A DNA stretch of 64,000 nt, taken from NCBI GenBank assembly GCA_024232355.1, contig JAAEPW010000499.1, positions 3,017 through 67,016 on the forward strand. The letters run 5' to 3'. Origin of the DNA: Chloroflexota bacterium (GTDB lineage Bacteria > Chloroflexota > Anaerolineae > B4-G1). How positions within the stretch are numbered: the stretch's first letter is position 1; every line of letters starts with the position of its first letter. Below are positions 26,302 to 34,576 of the stretch, piece by piece. Under the pieces are notes generated by a model. That model made no database searches. It saw only the letters and a list, made by a program, of their open reading frames with translations, and had not been told where the DNA came from. The position numbers were made by a program, and so were the translations under genes.

Positions 26302-28019
26302 CTCGTCACCGCCTCCGCCACTTGCATACCGTTGGGCGGAATATCCATAATCAAGAACAGCTGCGTAGCCAAACGTTGAAACGCTGGAACCGCTGTATCA
26401 GAAGCCCACGTCGATGTCTTGGGGCGATCCAGTTTGACCAAGATCACGAGTTGCGGATCGGGCACCGGCCCAAATCCGACAAAGGAAACAATGGTCGCAT
26501 TCCGGTCGTACCCGCCGGGAACGGGAATTTGGGCCGTACCCGTCTTGCCCGCCACCCGGTAACCCGCCACCTGAGCGCGCGACACACCCTCATCCACTGT
26601 CCGCACCATCATCTCGGCCACGGTCCGCGCTGTCTGTGGAGAAACCACCTGAGCTTCGACCACCGGACGAAAGGTTGAAACCGTCCCATCAGCCGTAATG
26701 CGTCGAGATACAATGTGGGGCCGCAATCGAGCGCCATCGTTGGCCACTGTTGCCACAGCTGTGATCATTTGGAGCGGCGTCACCGCCAACCCCTGTCCAA
26801 AAGAATTTGTTCCCAAGTTCGAGTCATGCCAGTGCTCATAATCATCCGGCAGCCACATCTGACCAGACGCCTCACCCGCCAGGTCAACCTCCGTCGACCG
26901 TCCAATACCAAAAGCCCGCACGTACCGGTAGAACAAATCCGGTCCCATCTCAGTGCTGAGCCAGGCGGCCCCAACATTGAGCGAATGGATTAGAACATCA
27001 CTCACGGTATACTCTTGACTTCCATGGTCAGAAGAGTTTGCGATCGTAGCTCCCCCCACCTCGATCCAACCCTGGTCATAATAAGTCGTTTCTGGCGTCA
27101 CCATTCCCGCATCGAGCGCGGCCGCCACGGTCAAAACCTTGAACACTGAACCCGGTTCGTATTGCTGGCTGACAGCCGGGTCATCGAAAGGCGGCGGATC
27201 GAGTACATAAAATTCGCTGTACCGGTCTGGATCGTAATTGGGCAAACTGGCCAGCGCCAAGATCTCAAAAGTGCGCGGGTCCATCACAATGATCGTGCCG
27301 CCTTCAGCCTGGTATGCTTGCACCGAACGTACCAGTTCCTCCTCGACCAACGCTTGTACCATCCGGTCGAGGGTCAAAATTAACTCGGATCCGGCCTGGG
27401 GCAACTTGACGGGAGCCACAGTCCAAGGTATCTGCTCGCTGGAAGGATCTACCGGCCCCTCCCACTCGATCTGTTTGGGTTGCAACAAACCGTCGTGGAA
27501 CCCCTCGACACCGTAAAACCCTTTGCCCTCGACATTGCAAAAGCCAAGCACATGCGAAGCCAACCAGCTCTCTGGATACTCTCGTTCCCACAAAGGTCTG
27601 ACTGTTATTCCTCGAAAGCCCATGTCGGCGATCTGCTCCCCCACATCTTTGGAAACAAAGTCGGCAATTTGGACCCACGGAGCATCGCTGCGCAGCCACT
27701 GTTCGATCTGTGCGGCAGGCATATGTAACAACGGACTCAACGCCATCGCCACACCAGGCGCATCCACCACATAAGCCGTATCGGCCTCGACCGAGTATTT
27801 AACCACGTTACCCGCCAGCAAATGGCCGTTTCGATCTCGAATCACACCCCGTGGAGGATTAGCGATCACAATCGGTCGCTCGCGCTGCTCCTTGCCCCAA
27901 TCCTCGTAAAAGGTGTGGTCCACGATCTGAACCTGCACCAACTGGACCACAAGTATGATTACGAGTCCGAGCATTAACGTGCTTACCAGTTGTAATCGGC
28001 GTCGCGGCCCTTCAGCCAT
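26298..28019 (-). CDS. ftsI: Septal penicillin-binding protein FtsI (class B transpeptidase)
   Basis: A 573-aa class B PBP that crosslinks septal peptidoglycan. One N-terminal transmembrane helix (about 9-30) is followed by the dimerisation region (RGVIRDRNGHLLAGN). The transpeptidase domain has all three active-site motifs: SVFK (S291), SLN (346-348) and KTG (492-494). No PASTA domains are present. The ATG at 28019 is preferred to an upstream TTG at 28034. The stop overlaps the murF start. Upstream is the FtsL-like gene, as in the standard dcw order. Confidence 0.93.
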   Translation of the reverse strand: MAEGPRRRLQLVSTLMLGLVIILVVQLVQVQIVDHTFYEDWGKEQRERPIVIANPPRGVIRDRNGHLLAGNVVKYSVEADTAYVVDAPGVAMALSPLLHMPAAQIEQWLRSDAPWVQIADFVSKDVGEQIADMGFRGITVRPLWEREYPESWLASHVLGFCNVEGKGFYGVEGFHDGLLQPKQIEWEGPVDPSSEQIPWTVAPVKLPQAGSELILTLDRMVQALVEEELVRSVQAYQAEGGTIIVMDPRTFEILALASLPNYDPDRYSEFYVLDPPPFDDPAVSQQYEPGSVFKVLTVAAALDAGMVTPETTYYDQGWIEVGGATIANSSDHGSQEYTVSDVLIHSLNVGAAWLSTEMGPDLFYRYVRAFGIGRSTEVDLAGEASGQMWLPDDYEHWHDSNLGTNSFGQGLAVTPLQMITAVATVANDGARLRPHIVSRRITADGTVSTFRPVVEAQVVSPQTARTVAEMMVRTVDEGVSRAQVAGYRVAGKTGTAQIPVPGGYDRNATIVSFVGFGPVPDPQLVILVKLDRPKTSTWASDTAVPAFQRLATQLFLIMDIPPNGMQVAEAVTR

Positions 28020-28053
28020 CAGATTATTCCCCAAAGACTATAGTAATTATCAA

Positions 28054-28377
28054 CTACTGACTTGCAATCAAAAACTCTACATGTTCAGCCGGTGTAAAGC
28101 CCATTTCGGTCGCTCGCTCCCAAAGATGGGAGATGGCACTCTCACGGGCAATTTCTACTTCCAGTTGTTCATTCTCTCGTTGAAGGCGGAACAACTCGAC
28201 CTGCAGTTGCTGAATATGGCGACCACGAGCCGCCGTCTGACTCACCAGCATCAAATAAGCGGCCGCTACCAACGTCATTGCTACCGCAAATGCCAGTAGG
28301 GATGAGGCTGTGCGCCGGTCCATCTCGAACCGACCACGCTTGATCCCATGTGTTACCCACTGCATAAAACCAGACAT
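28054..28377 (-). CDS. ftsL: FtsL-like bitopic division protein
   Basis: A 107-aa protein with a short basic cytoplasmic tail, one transmembrane helix (about 25-45, SSLLAFAVAMTLVAAAYLMLV) and an extracytoplasmic leucine-zipper-like coiled coil (IQQLQVELFRLQRENEQLEVEIARE). The end, TEMGFTPAEHVEFL, resembles the conserved MGM/MGY segment of FtsL/DivIC proteins. FtsL joins FtsB and FtsQ to activate FtsWI. Sequence conservation in this family is low, so the call rests on topology and location between rsmH and ftsI. Confidence 0.8.
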   Translation of the reverse strand: MSGFMQWVTHGIKRGRFEMDRRTASSLLAFAVAMTLVAAAYLMLVSQTAARGRHIQQLQVELFRLQRENEQLEVEIARESAISHLWERATEMGFTPAEHVEFLIASQ

Positions 28378-28390
28378 AATTCCAATATCT

Positions 28391-29314
28391 CTAGATACGT
28401 TCTGCCACTCTCAACCGCGCTGAGCGAGACCGCGGATTGACCGCAATCTCTTCCGCCGTTGGCCGAATAGGTTTACGCATAACCAACCGCACCGCAGCTC
28501 GATGATCGCACATACACGCAGGCACCTCTGGCGGACAAACGCAATCGCGACTCTCACGACGCAGAAAATGCTTTACCAACCGGTCTTCCAGCGAGTGAAA
28601 GCTGATCACCGCCAACCGGCCGCCAGACGCCAGCAACTCGATGGCCTGAGGCAACACCGCTTCCAACACATCCAGTTCATCGTTAACGGCGATGCGCAGC
28701 GCCTGAAATGTGCGCGTCGCCGGGTGAATGCGCCCGCGCCGTCCGCGCCCAACCGTTTGCTGAATAACGGAAGCAAGCTCCCTGGTCGTGTCAAACGGAC
28801 GGTCGTCAATGATTGCCTGGGCAATACGGCGTGCCTGCTTTTCCTCACCATATCGGTATAAAAGTGCTGTCAATTCTTTGAGCGAAAGATGATTCACCAA
28901 ATCGGCTGCCGTGGAACCATCTGACGTCGGGTCGAGCCGCATATCGAGTGGTCCATCGGTCATAAAAGCAAAACCCCGTTCAGGGTCATCCAACTGAAGC
29001 GACGAGAAACCCAGGTCGAGCAAAATGCCATCTACCGAGGTGTAACAATTAGCTTGAGCAACCTCTGCCAGATGACCAAAGGAACTATGCGCCAACACAA
29101 TCCTCTCGGCATACGGACCTAATCGAGCGCGGGTCATCTCGATGGCTGCCAAATCCCGATCCAGCCCCAAAAGACGACCATCGGGGGAAGAAGCCGCCAG
29201 TATCCCAGCTGCATGTCCTCCCCCGCCCAGAGTCGCATCTATGTACCGCCCTCCTGGCCTGACCTGCAAACCATCGAGTGCCTCTTGGAAAAGAACGGAA
29301 ATATGAATGCCCAT
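28391..29314 (-). CDS. rsmH: 16S rRNA (cytosine(1402)-N4)-methyltransferase RsmH (MraW)
   Basis: A 307-aa SAM-dependent enzyme that methylates C1402 of 16S rRNA at the P site. It opens HISVLFQEALDGLQVRPGGRYIDATLGGGGHA (SAM motif I). It then has GILLDLGFSSLQLDDPERGFAFMTDGPLDMRLDP, RIHPATRTFQALRIAVNDEL and the C-terminal ISFHSLEDRLVKHFLRRE. The ATG at 29314 gives the usual start just before HxSVL; an in-frame ATG at 29329 would add five residues. It is the second gene of the dcw cluster. Confidence 0.95.
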   Translation of the reverse strand: MGIHISVLFQEALDGLQVRPGGRYIDATLGGGGHAAGILAASSPDGRLLGLDRDLAAIEMTRARLGPYAERIVLAHSSFGHLAEVAQANCYTSVDGILLDLGFSSLQLDDPERGFAFMTDGPLDMRLDPTSDGSTAADLVNHLSLKELTALLYRYGEEKQARRIAQAIIDDRPFDTTRELASVIQQTVGRGRRGRIHPATRTFQALRIAVNDELDVLEAVLPQAIELLASGGRLAVISFHSLEDRLVKHFLRRESRDCVCPPEVPACMCDHRAAVRLVMRKPIRPTAEEIAVNPRSRSARLRVAERI

Positions 29315-29368
29315 CATAAGCCAATGCATGACCGCAACAGTCGCTTATAGCCAACCATTAACAATCGA

Positions 29369-29800
29369 CTAGATGCCCAGGGCCGCCCACCCCTCCTCCA
29401 TCGTTTCGTCGTCCCCCTCGACCAACTCGCGTTCTTCGCCCCAAGAGTTCGAATCCCACAACTCGATATAAGTGTTCAGTCCAGTGATGACGATCTCGTT
29501 ATCGAGGTTCGCATACTCCCGCAAACGTGGGGGAATGAGCACACGACCCGCCTTGTCCAACATTGCGTCAGAGGCGTTGGCAAAGACCAGTCGACGAAAG
29601 GTACGAGCACGTCTATCCGTAATCGGTAAATTGCTCACTTCCCGCGCCAACTTTTCCCATTCCTCCATCGGGTAAATCGCCAGACAACGGTCAAGCCCCC
29701 GGGTGAGGACGAGGCCCGCCGCCAGATCCGCCCGAAACCGGGCAGGGATCGTCAGTCTTCCTCCTCCGTCAATGGTATGAACAAACTCTCCCAGGAACAT
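29369..29800 (-). CDS. mraZ: Transcriptional regulator MraZ
   Basis: A 143-aa protein with two tandem SpoVT/AbrB-like MraZ repeats: MFLGEFVHTIDGGGRLTIPARFR (1-23) and ASDAMLDKAGRVLIPPRLREYANL (around 76-99). Each has the DxxGR motif that contacts DNA. MraZ rings bind direct TGGGN repeats before the cluster and repress it in Escherichia coli. The ATG at 29800 gives the standard MFLGE start and family length; upstream GTG 29836 and ATG 29818 would add MRTRTRMRKSGQ, encoded by a small hairpin. Four matching boxes lie upstream at 29852-29886. Confidence 0.93.
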   Translation of the reverse strand: MFLGEFVHTIDGGGRLTIPARFRADLAAGLVLTRGLDRCLAIYPMEEWEKLAREVSNLPITDRRARTFRRLVFANASDAMLDKAGRVLIPPRLREYANLDNEIVITGLNTYIELWDSNSWGEERELVEGDDETMEEGWAALGI

Positions 29801-29851
29801 TTGACCGCTTTTCCTCATGCGAGTGCGCGTCCGCACTCTACAAAATGTTTA

Positions 29852-29916
29852 TCCCAATTTATCCCAATTCACCCCAATTTATCCCATATTATACACTATT
29901 CCTTCCATTTTGGCTA
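29852..29916 (-). promoter_or_regulatory. mraZ promoter with four MraZ-type boxes
   Basis: On the minus strand TGGGA, TGGGG, TGGGA and TGGGA start at 29886, 29876, 29866 and 29856, exactly 10 bp apart with 5-bp AT-rich spacers. The known E. coli MraZ site is TGGGN repeats with 5-bp spacers. A TATAAT at 29893-29888 and a weak -35 (TAGCCA, 29916-29911, 17-bp spacing) put the boxes at the expected transcription start, suited to autorepression of the whole dcw cluster. Confidence 0.8.
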
Positions 29917-29977
29917 GTACTTGGAGAAAATTTTAAGGTTCGGCTGACAAAATCCCGTCAGTAGCCAAACAAATAAC

Positions 29978-30002
29978 GAGGCTGTCGTTTTCAGACAGCC
30001 TC
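29978..30002 (-). terminator. Hairpin after the Ig-like membrane protein gene
   Basis: GAGGCTGTC and GACAGCCTC pair perfectly across a 7-nt loop. Read on the minus strand it lies about 185 bp past the gene ending at 30187 and is followed by GTTATTTGTTTGG, a moderate T-rich tail. It would insulate the dcw promoter from upstream transcription. Confidence 0.55.
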
Positions 30003-30180
30003 GGTCTTGCAATCAAGAAACAGAATTTGTAACTACACTCAGGTATGGAACCCTTGCGAAGGTTCGACAGTGCTTTTCAAGCCAAAGATGCTTTCGTTGA
30101 CCAAAAATCACTACAGCAACAGTGCAATTCGCAACCTTTGCAAGGGTAGGCTGCGGTCTTGCAATCAAGAAACAGAATTT
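30002..30180. repeat. Intergenic repeat cassette
   Basis: The 27-bp sequence starting CGGTCTTGCAATCAAGAAAC at 30002-30028 recurs exactly at 30154-30180. Between the two copies, AACCCTTGCGAAGGTT (30049-30064) is an imperfect inverted partner of AACCTTTGCAAGGGT (30133-30147). The block could fold or be a remnant of a small mobile or REP-like element. No gene is supported here. Confidence 0.65.
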
Positions 30181-30186
30181 CTTGTA

Positions 30187-31884
30187 TCATTGGCGTTCAG
30201 ACCGCCCGTATTGCTGGTCAACACGCTCCAGTGTCGGACGCACAGTACCTTCTTCGATAGAGAGACGAGTGTTGCTGCTAACCGTGGTCAACATTGTATT
30301 GGCACTCACCTCTACCTCGTAGGCACCAGGAGGAGCCATCTGTCCCTGAGCATCCCGCCCATCCCAAACCAAGAGATGTTCTCCCTGAGTTCGTCGCTGG
30401 CGGCGGAATACCGTGGTCACGAGACGACTAGATGTGTCCCAGACCTCTGCTGTCACCGTCGCTGGGCGAGAAATCTCAAACACTACCACGGCTGGCTCCA
30501 GGCGACCATCGGCACCGGGATAAAGATCAGACCGTGTAGTCCGAAGGATCAAAGAGAGCGGTCGTTGCCAAATACCACTAATCACCCACAGCAAAACGAC
30601 CCCGGCAATACTCGCGCCGGTTACAGCCAGCACGTTGCGCACTGCAGGCGGCAGCGTCGCCCTGGCTGGCTCGGAAGAGTACGCAATCTCTCGCACCAAC
30701 ACCGATCTGTTACCCGCCCGGTCCATTGCCTCGACCCGAACAATGTTCTCTCCTTCGATCAGATCCACCAATCCTTGGAACCCACCTTGGCTGTCTACCA
30801 CCAACTCGCGCCCATTCAGCCAAATGTTAACCTGGGGCACAGACTGCCCCACCACCAAGAGCGATGGCTCCCGCACGGTCATTCCGTCCTGCACAGTGGT
30901 CAAAGAGAGCGCCGGTGGCTGCGTGTGCAAGTAGACCCGCCGCTCTTCCACCGAAACATTCTCCACGGCATCAATCGCCTCAATGCGGACGAGGTTTTCT
31001 CCCTCTTCCAGCACGACATCCACGTTAAAGTTGCCCGTTTCGTCCACTTGGGCTTCGGCCTCATTGACCTGCACGCGAATTCCCAGCGGAACCGCGCCCT
31101 GAACACTCAACATGCGTTCGTTGATCCAGAGTCCGTCAGGCGGATTCTGGATCACAATGTCTGGCGGTTCGGTGAGCAGGACAACCTCTCGCACCAGGGA
31201 TGACTGGTTACCTGCTTCATCAACAGCCATCAACTCGATCTGGTTGACGCCTTCTTGCAGTGGGTAAACGACGCTAAAGCTACCCTCCTCGCTGACTGCC
31301 AGCGACTGGAACCAATCGTTCAGCCATACCGTCGCATCTGGGTCCGTCACACCTTCGATGGTTATTTCGTTCGTGTCTCCCCCAACTTGTGTGTCTTCGG
31401 GCAGGTTAGCCAGACGAATGATCGGCGGTTCGGTGTCCACATCCATTTGCACGGTAGAGGCCGAACTCAAGACGGTTGCTTGCGCGGCAACTCGCACAAA
31501 ATACGTGCCATCCGGCAGCACCTGTCCCAACCGGTCCAACCCATCCCAAACTACTGTGTGCTGCCCGGTGGCCTGGAGTTCTTCCTCCACCAACATTCGC
31601 ACAAGCGAGCGATTGTCATCCAACACCTCTACAGTGACCGTAGAGTCTTCAGACAAGGAATACATTACCGGCACCGTATCTAGGTTTCCATCCCCATTTG
31701 GTGAGATGGTACTGGTTTCGGCGCTGACTGTCACGTTGGGCGTGCGGGCCCACTCCATAGGAAATAGCAAGGCCAACGTAATCCCAATAGCGGCAACCAC
31801 CAAGATAGCCAACAAGGGTACAATATTGATGCGTCTAACCGGTGTAGACCGTCGCTGGTTAGACTGGGTGAACTGTGTCTTCAT
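30187..31884 (-). CDS. Membrane protein with Ig-like/FlgD-like domains
   Basis: A 565-aa protein. A basic N-terminal tail and one transmembrane helix (about 21-42) precede a FlgD-like segment (STISPNGDGNLDTVPVMYSL ... HTVVWDGLDRLGQVLPDGTYFVRV). Three glucodextranase-B/bacterial Ig-like repeats follow, each ending in a pattern such as LQEGVNQIELMAVDEAGNQS, LEEGENLVRIEAIDAVENVS or IEGENIVRVEAMDRAGNRS. A second transmembrane helix (about 440-460) is followed by another FlgD-like domain (HLLVWDGRDAQGQMAPPGAYEV). The two helices imply an exposed Ig array with one C-terminal domain on the cytoplasmic side. Six bases separate it from the upstream membrane-protein gene. Function is unknown. Confidence 0.75.
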   Translation of the reverse strand: MKTQFTQSNQRRSTPVRRINIVPLLAILVVAAIGITLALLFPMEWARTPNVTVSAETSTISPNGDGNLDTVPVMYSLSEDSTVTVEVLDDNRSLVRMLVEEELQATGQHTVVWDGLDRLGQVLPDGTYFVRVAAQATVLSSASTVQMDVDTEPPIIRLANLPEDTQVGGDTNEITIEGVTDPDATVWLNDWFQSLAVSEEGSFSVVYPLQEGVNQIELMAVDEAGNQSSLVREVVLLTEPPDIVIQNPPDGLWINERMLSVQGAVPLGIRVQVNEAEAQVDETGNFNVDVVLEEGENLVRIEAIDAVENVSVEERRVYLHTQPPALSLTTVQDGMTVREPSLLVVGQSVPQVNIWLNGRELVVDSQGGFQGLVDLIEGENIVRVEAMDRAGNRSVLVREIAYSSEPARATLPPAVRNVLAVTGASIAGVVLLWVISGIWQRPLSLILRTTRSDLYPGADGRLEPAVVVFEISRPATVTAEVWDTSSRLVTTVFRRQRRTQGEHLLVWDGRDAQGQMAPPGAYEVEVSANTMLTTVSSNTRLSIEEGTVRPTLERVDQQYGRSERQ

Positions 31885-31890
31885 CTTGCA

Positions 31891-32931
31891 TCAATCCAAG
31901 TCTATCATAATTATGTCTGTCGGCTCGTCCTCCTCCGCCCGTGGTTGAGGACGCACCCACGGTTGCGGAGCAAGCTCAGATACTGGTTGAACAGAAGAAC
32001 GACGCGATTTGATCCAGGATGGAGCAGATCGCACCACTGGACGAATCAGATAATAAGAAACTCCATACAATCCCATCACAATTACAACGCTCTTTCCACA
32101 TTCTATCAGAAAATTCAAAAGAAGGGAAATGGGCAAATCTGATGTTTGGCGCAAACCGAGGGCCAAAGGTAAAATCAGGCTCCCAATGCTCAGCCCAAGA
32201 AAACCAACAATAATGGCGCCCACAAGACCTAAATTCCGGCGCGACATCCCCTCCATCCGGCGGCGCATCAGTCCCACCCCGTATCCCGCCAGTCCCCATC
32301 CAAGAATTTCAATGATGTGAAGCAACAAGGTTTTGGAATCGGGGGCCAGAGGTTCCGTCATCCAGCGCAAGGTTTGGAGAGAGTTAGCGGTATGAAAACG
32401 TTCAATCACCTGAGATGTTATCAACGTCTGTCCACTCAATTGAATCAAGTCAGGCGTCGCTCCACACATCCCGGCAAATACTTTGAGCCAGAAAGCTCCT
32501 CCCATCCCTACCAACACCCCACCCCACTCGGCCCACCACAGACCGGCAATAAGCGGCACCACCCAGATGATTCCAAAAGGAACCAAAAGCGGAATCGCCA
32601 GCAGCAACACCAGGGCAGCGAAATGATGGTTCACGAAAAAAGCCAAAAGAACCAAAACAGACAATGCCAGTGCGGCAAGATAGATCGAAATGGAATAAAG
32701 CGGGTAAGCCAACGCAAAGACAAACAGGACATAACCCACTACCGGCGCAATCAACCCTGCCACCACGATCCCACCCGCGATGAACCAAAGCCAATCGCGA
32801 GAAAATACACCGGTTGCTTGATTCACGAGCACAAACAGGAGAGACATCGCCAACAAAGGGGCAAGCCGATCAAAGAAAGAGCGGTAGCGCTGGTATAACC
32901 AAGCTGGCATCATCCGGATTCTGCCCATCAT
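31891..32931 (-). CDS. Polytopic membrane protein, unknown function
   Basis: A 346-aa protein with about eight hydrophobic helices in two groups: residues 24-165, including the charge-free WVVPLIAGLWWAEWGGVLVGMGGAFWL, and residues 205-305. Between them is a soluble segment. The tail of about 40 residues is Pro/Arg-rich and ends in an acidic EEDEPTDIIMIDLD. It is the middle gene of a tight trio with the Ycf46-like ATPase (no gap upstream) and the Ig/FlgD-like protein (6 bp downstream). No transporter or enzyme signature was recognised. Physical linkage suggests a complex with its neighbours. Confidence 0.65.
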   Translation of the reverse strand: MMGRIRMMPAWLYQRYRSFFDRLAPLLAMSLLFVLVNQATGVFSRDWLWFIAGGIVVAGLIAPVVGYVLFVFALAYPLYSISIYLAALALSVLVLLAFFVNHHFAALVLLLAIPLLVPFGIIWVVPLIAGLWWAEWGGVLVGMGGAFWLKVFAGMCGATPDLIQLSGQTLITSQVIERFHTANSLQTLRWMTEPLAPDSKTLLLHIIEILGWGLAGYGVGLMRRRMEGMSRRNLGLVGAIIVGFLGLSIGSLILPLALGLRQTSDLPISLLLNFLIECGKSVVIVMGLYGVSYYLIRPVVRSAPSWIKSRRSSVQPVSELAPQPWVRPQPRAEEDEPTDIIMIDLD

Positions 32932-34533
32932 CTATCTTTCCCCTGATTGAACCACTTGGTCGAGCGGATCAACCGCAATCGCAGGACTACCAGAACCCAT
33001 GATCCGTCGGGAAGAAGCATCAGATGAGGCTAGGCGGGCGTGGGTGCGCGCCCAGTTCCGCAGCGGCGTGATCTGCTCGCGCATTGTCTGAGAGAGCGGG
33101 ATAGACTGGGAAACATCGCGCAGCATGTCGATATCTTCCAGTTCTCGTCCCGCCTCAAAGGCGTCGTATAGACCAGCGATGACCGTCTGCTCGATCTCTG
33201 CCCCACTGAACCCAGCCGTTTCCCGGGCCAGTTGCAGCAAATCGAACCGTTCCGGGTCGCGATTTCGCTTGAGCAAGTGGATCGCAAAAATTTCTTGCCG
33301 TTCATCCAAGCTCGGCAGATCGATGAAAAATATCTCGTCGAAACGACCTTTGCGCAACAGTTCTGGCGGCAGCATCGTAATGTCGTTGCTGGTGGCGATG
33401 ACGAACACCGGCGCGGTCTTTTCCTGCATCCAGACCAGGAAACTACCAAAGACCCGCGCAGCAGTACCCGCGTCAGAACGGCCAGAACTGGATATACCAG
33501 AGAGTCCTTTTTCAATCTCATCGATCCACAGAATTGCCGGGGCTACAGTCTCGGCCAAGCGCAGCGCCATGCGCATATTTTCCTCAGACGCTCCAACCAG
33601 TTCGGCAAAGACCCGGCCCATATCGAGACGCAGCAGAGGAAGTTTCCACATTGTAGAGACAGCCTTGGCGAGCAAAGATTTCCCGCCACCCTGAACGCCC
33701 AAAAGGAGCAACCCGCGTGGCTCTGGCAATCCGAATGCTCGCGCCTGCTCACTGAACGCCAACCGACGCTTGTCCAGCCACGCTTTCAGGTCGGGCATTC
33801 CACCGACGTAAGCAATCTCCTCCTCCGCTTGGTAATACTCGAGGATGTTGGATTTACGGATCAATTGCTTTTTCTCGGTGATAATGATCTCTGGATCGAA
33901 CTGGCGAGTCATGACCACCGACTTGGCGAATACGTTTTCCGCCTCGCTCACGGTCAGCCCTCGTGCCGCCCGCAGGATCTGCTCGCGATCCTCTGGACTC
34001 AGTTTCAAACGCAATCCACCTTGACTCCTGACAGAACGAATGACCCGATCCAAAGCATCTTCCAACTCTTCTGGTGCGGGGAGGGAGAAATCCAACAGCG
34101 TAATCTCTTTTTCCAATTCGGGTGGCAAGCGCAACACCGATGAGAGAAACAACACCGTTTTTTGACTCTCTTTTAACGGCTGCACCAGATCACGAACCTT
34201 TCGTATCACCGCTGGGTCCGGCGGCATCTGATGAGATCCCAGGAAGGGATGAAAGTCCTTTAACAAATATAGAGCCGCCTCGCGCGAGTTCTCGATGTGG
34301 TCCAGCACTTGCAACGCAGACCGGGCACCGGGATCAACCTCGGTTGGGCGCACAGTGTCGACGGCCATTACACCCGAGGTCACTGTCCAGGCATACAGTC
34401 TCTTGTCCAACTGAGCGGCAACACGAACCAACATCGCCTCGATCCGCCGTTCCTCCCACGAGAGGATATAGGTCAACGGATATTTGGCCCGAATCAAGAT
34501 TTCTAGTTCTCGCTCCCGCTCTGCTATGCCCAT
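32932..34533 (-). CDS. Ycf46-like AAA ATPase
   Basis: A 533-aa AAA+ protein. The N-terminal 240 residues match the non-catalytic half of Ycf46-like proteins ([20 protein letters not shown] ... [26 protein letters not shown]). The C-terminal AAA module has Walker [16 protein letters not shown], Walker [15 protein letters not shown], sensor 1 [10 protein letters not shown] and the second-region-of-homology arginines in [16 protein letters not shown]. Ycf46-type proteins occur in cyanobacteria and plastids and are linked to CO2 response, with unclear biochemistry. It heads a three-gene unit with two membrane proteins. Confidence 0.82.
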   Translation of the reverse strand: MGIAERERELEILIRAKYPLTYILSWEERRIEAMLVRVAAQLDKRLYAWTVTSGVMAVDTVRPTEVDPGARSALQVLDHIENSREAALYLLKDFHPFLGSHQMPPDPAVIRKVRDLVQPLKESQKTVLFLSSVLRLPPELEKEITLLDFSLPAPEELEDALDRVIRSVRSQGGLRLKLSPEDREQILRAARGLTVSEAENVFAKSVVMTRQFDPEIIITEKKQLIRKSNILEYYQAEEEIAYVGGMPDLKAWLDKRRLAFSEQARAFGLPEPRGLLLLGVQGGGKSLLAKAVSTMWKLPLLRLDMGRVFAELVGASEENMRMALRLAETVAPAILWIDEIEKGLSGISSSGRSDAGTAARVFGSFLVWMQEKTAPVFVIATSNDITMLPPELLRKGRFDEIFFIDLPSLDERQEIFAIHLLKRNRDPERFDLLQLARETAGFSGAEIEQTVIAGLYDAFEAGRELEDIDMLRDVSQSIPLSQTMREQITPLRNWARTHARLASSDASSRRIMGSGSPAIAVDPLDQVVQSGER

Positions 34534-34576
34534 TGTTTTACTCCAGTCGACGATGTCTTAGCATACTGGCAAATTC

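Noticed and set aside
29852..29886. The 10-bp repeats as a microsatellite, iteron origin or CRISPR seed
   Set aside because: Only four short TGGGN boxes immediately after TATAAT and upstream of mraZ; MraZ binding sites explain them better.
30007..31203. Plus-strand frame of 398 codons covering the intergenic repeat and the Ig-like gene
   Set aside because: It is antisense to a minus-strand gene with clear domain repeats and ribosome site, and its product is rich in His/Gln/Arg with no known pattern.
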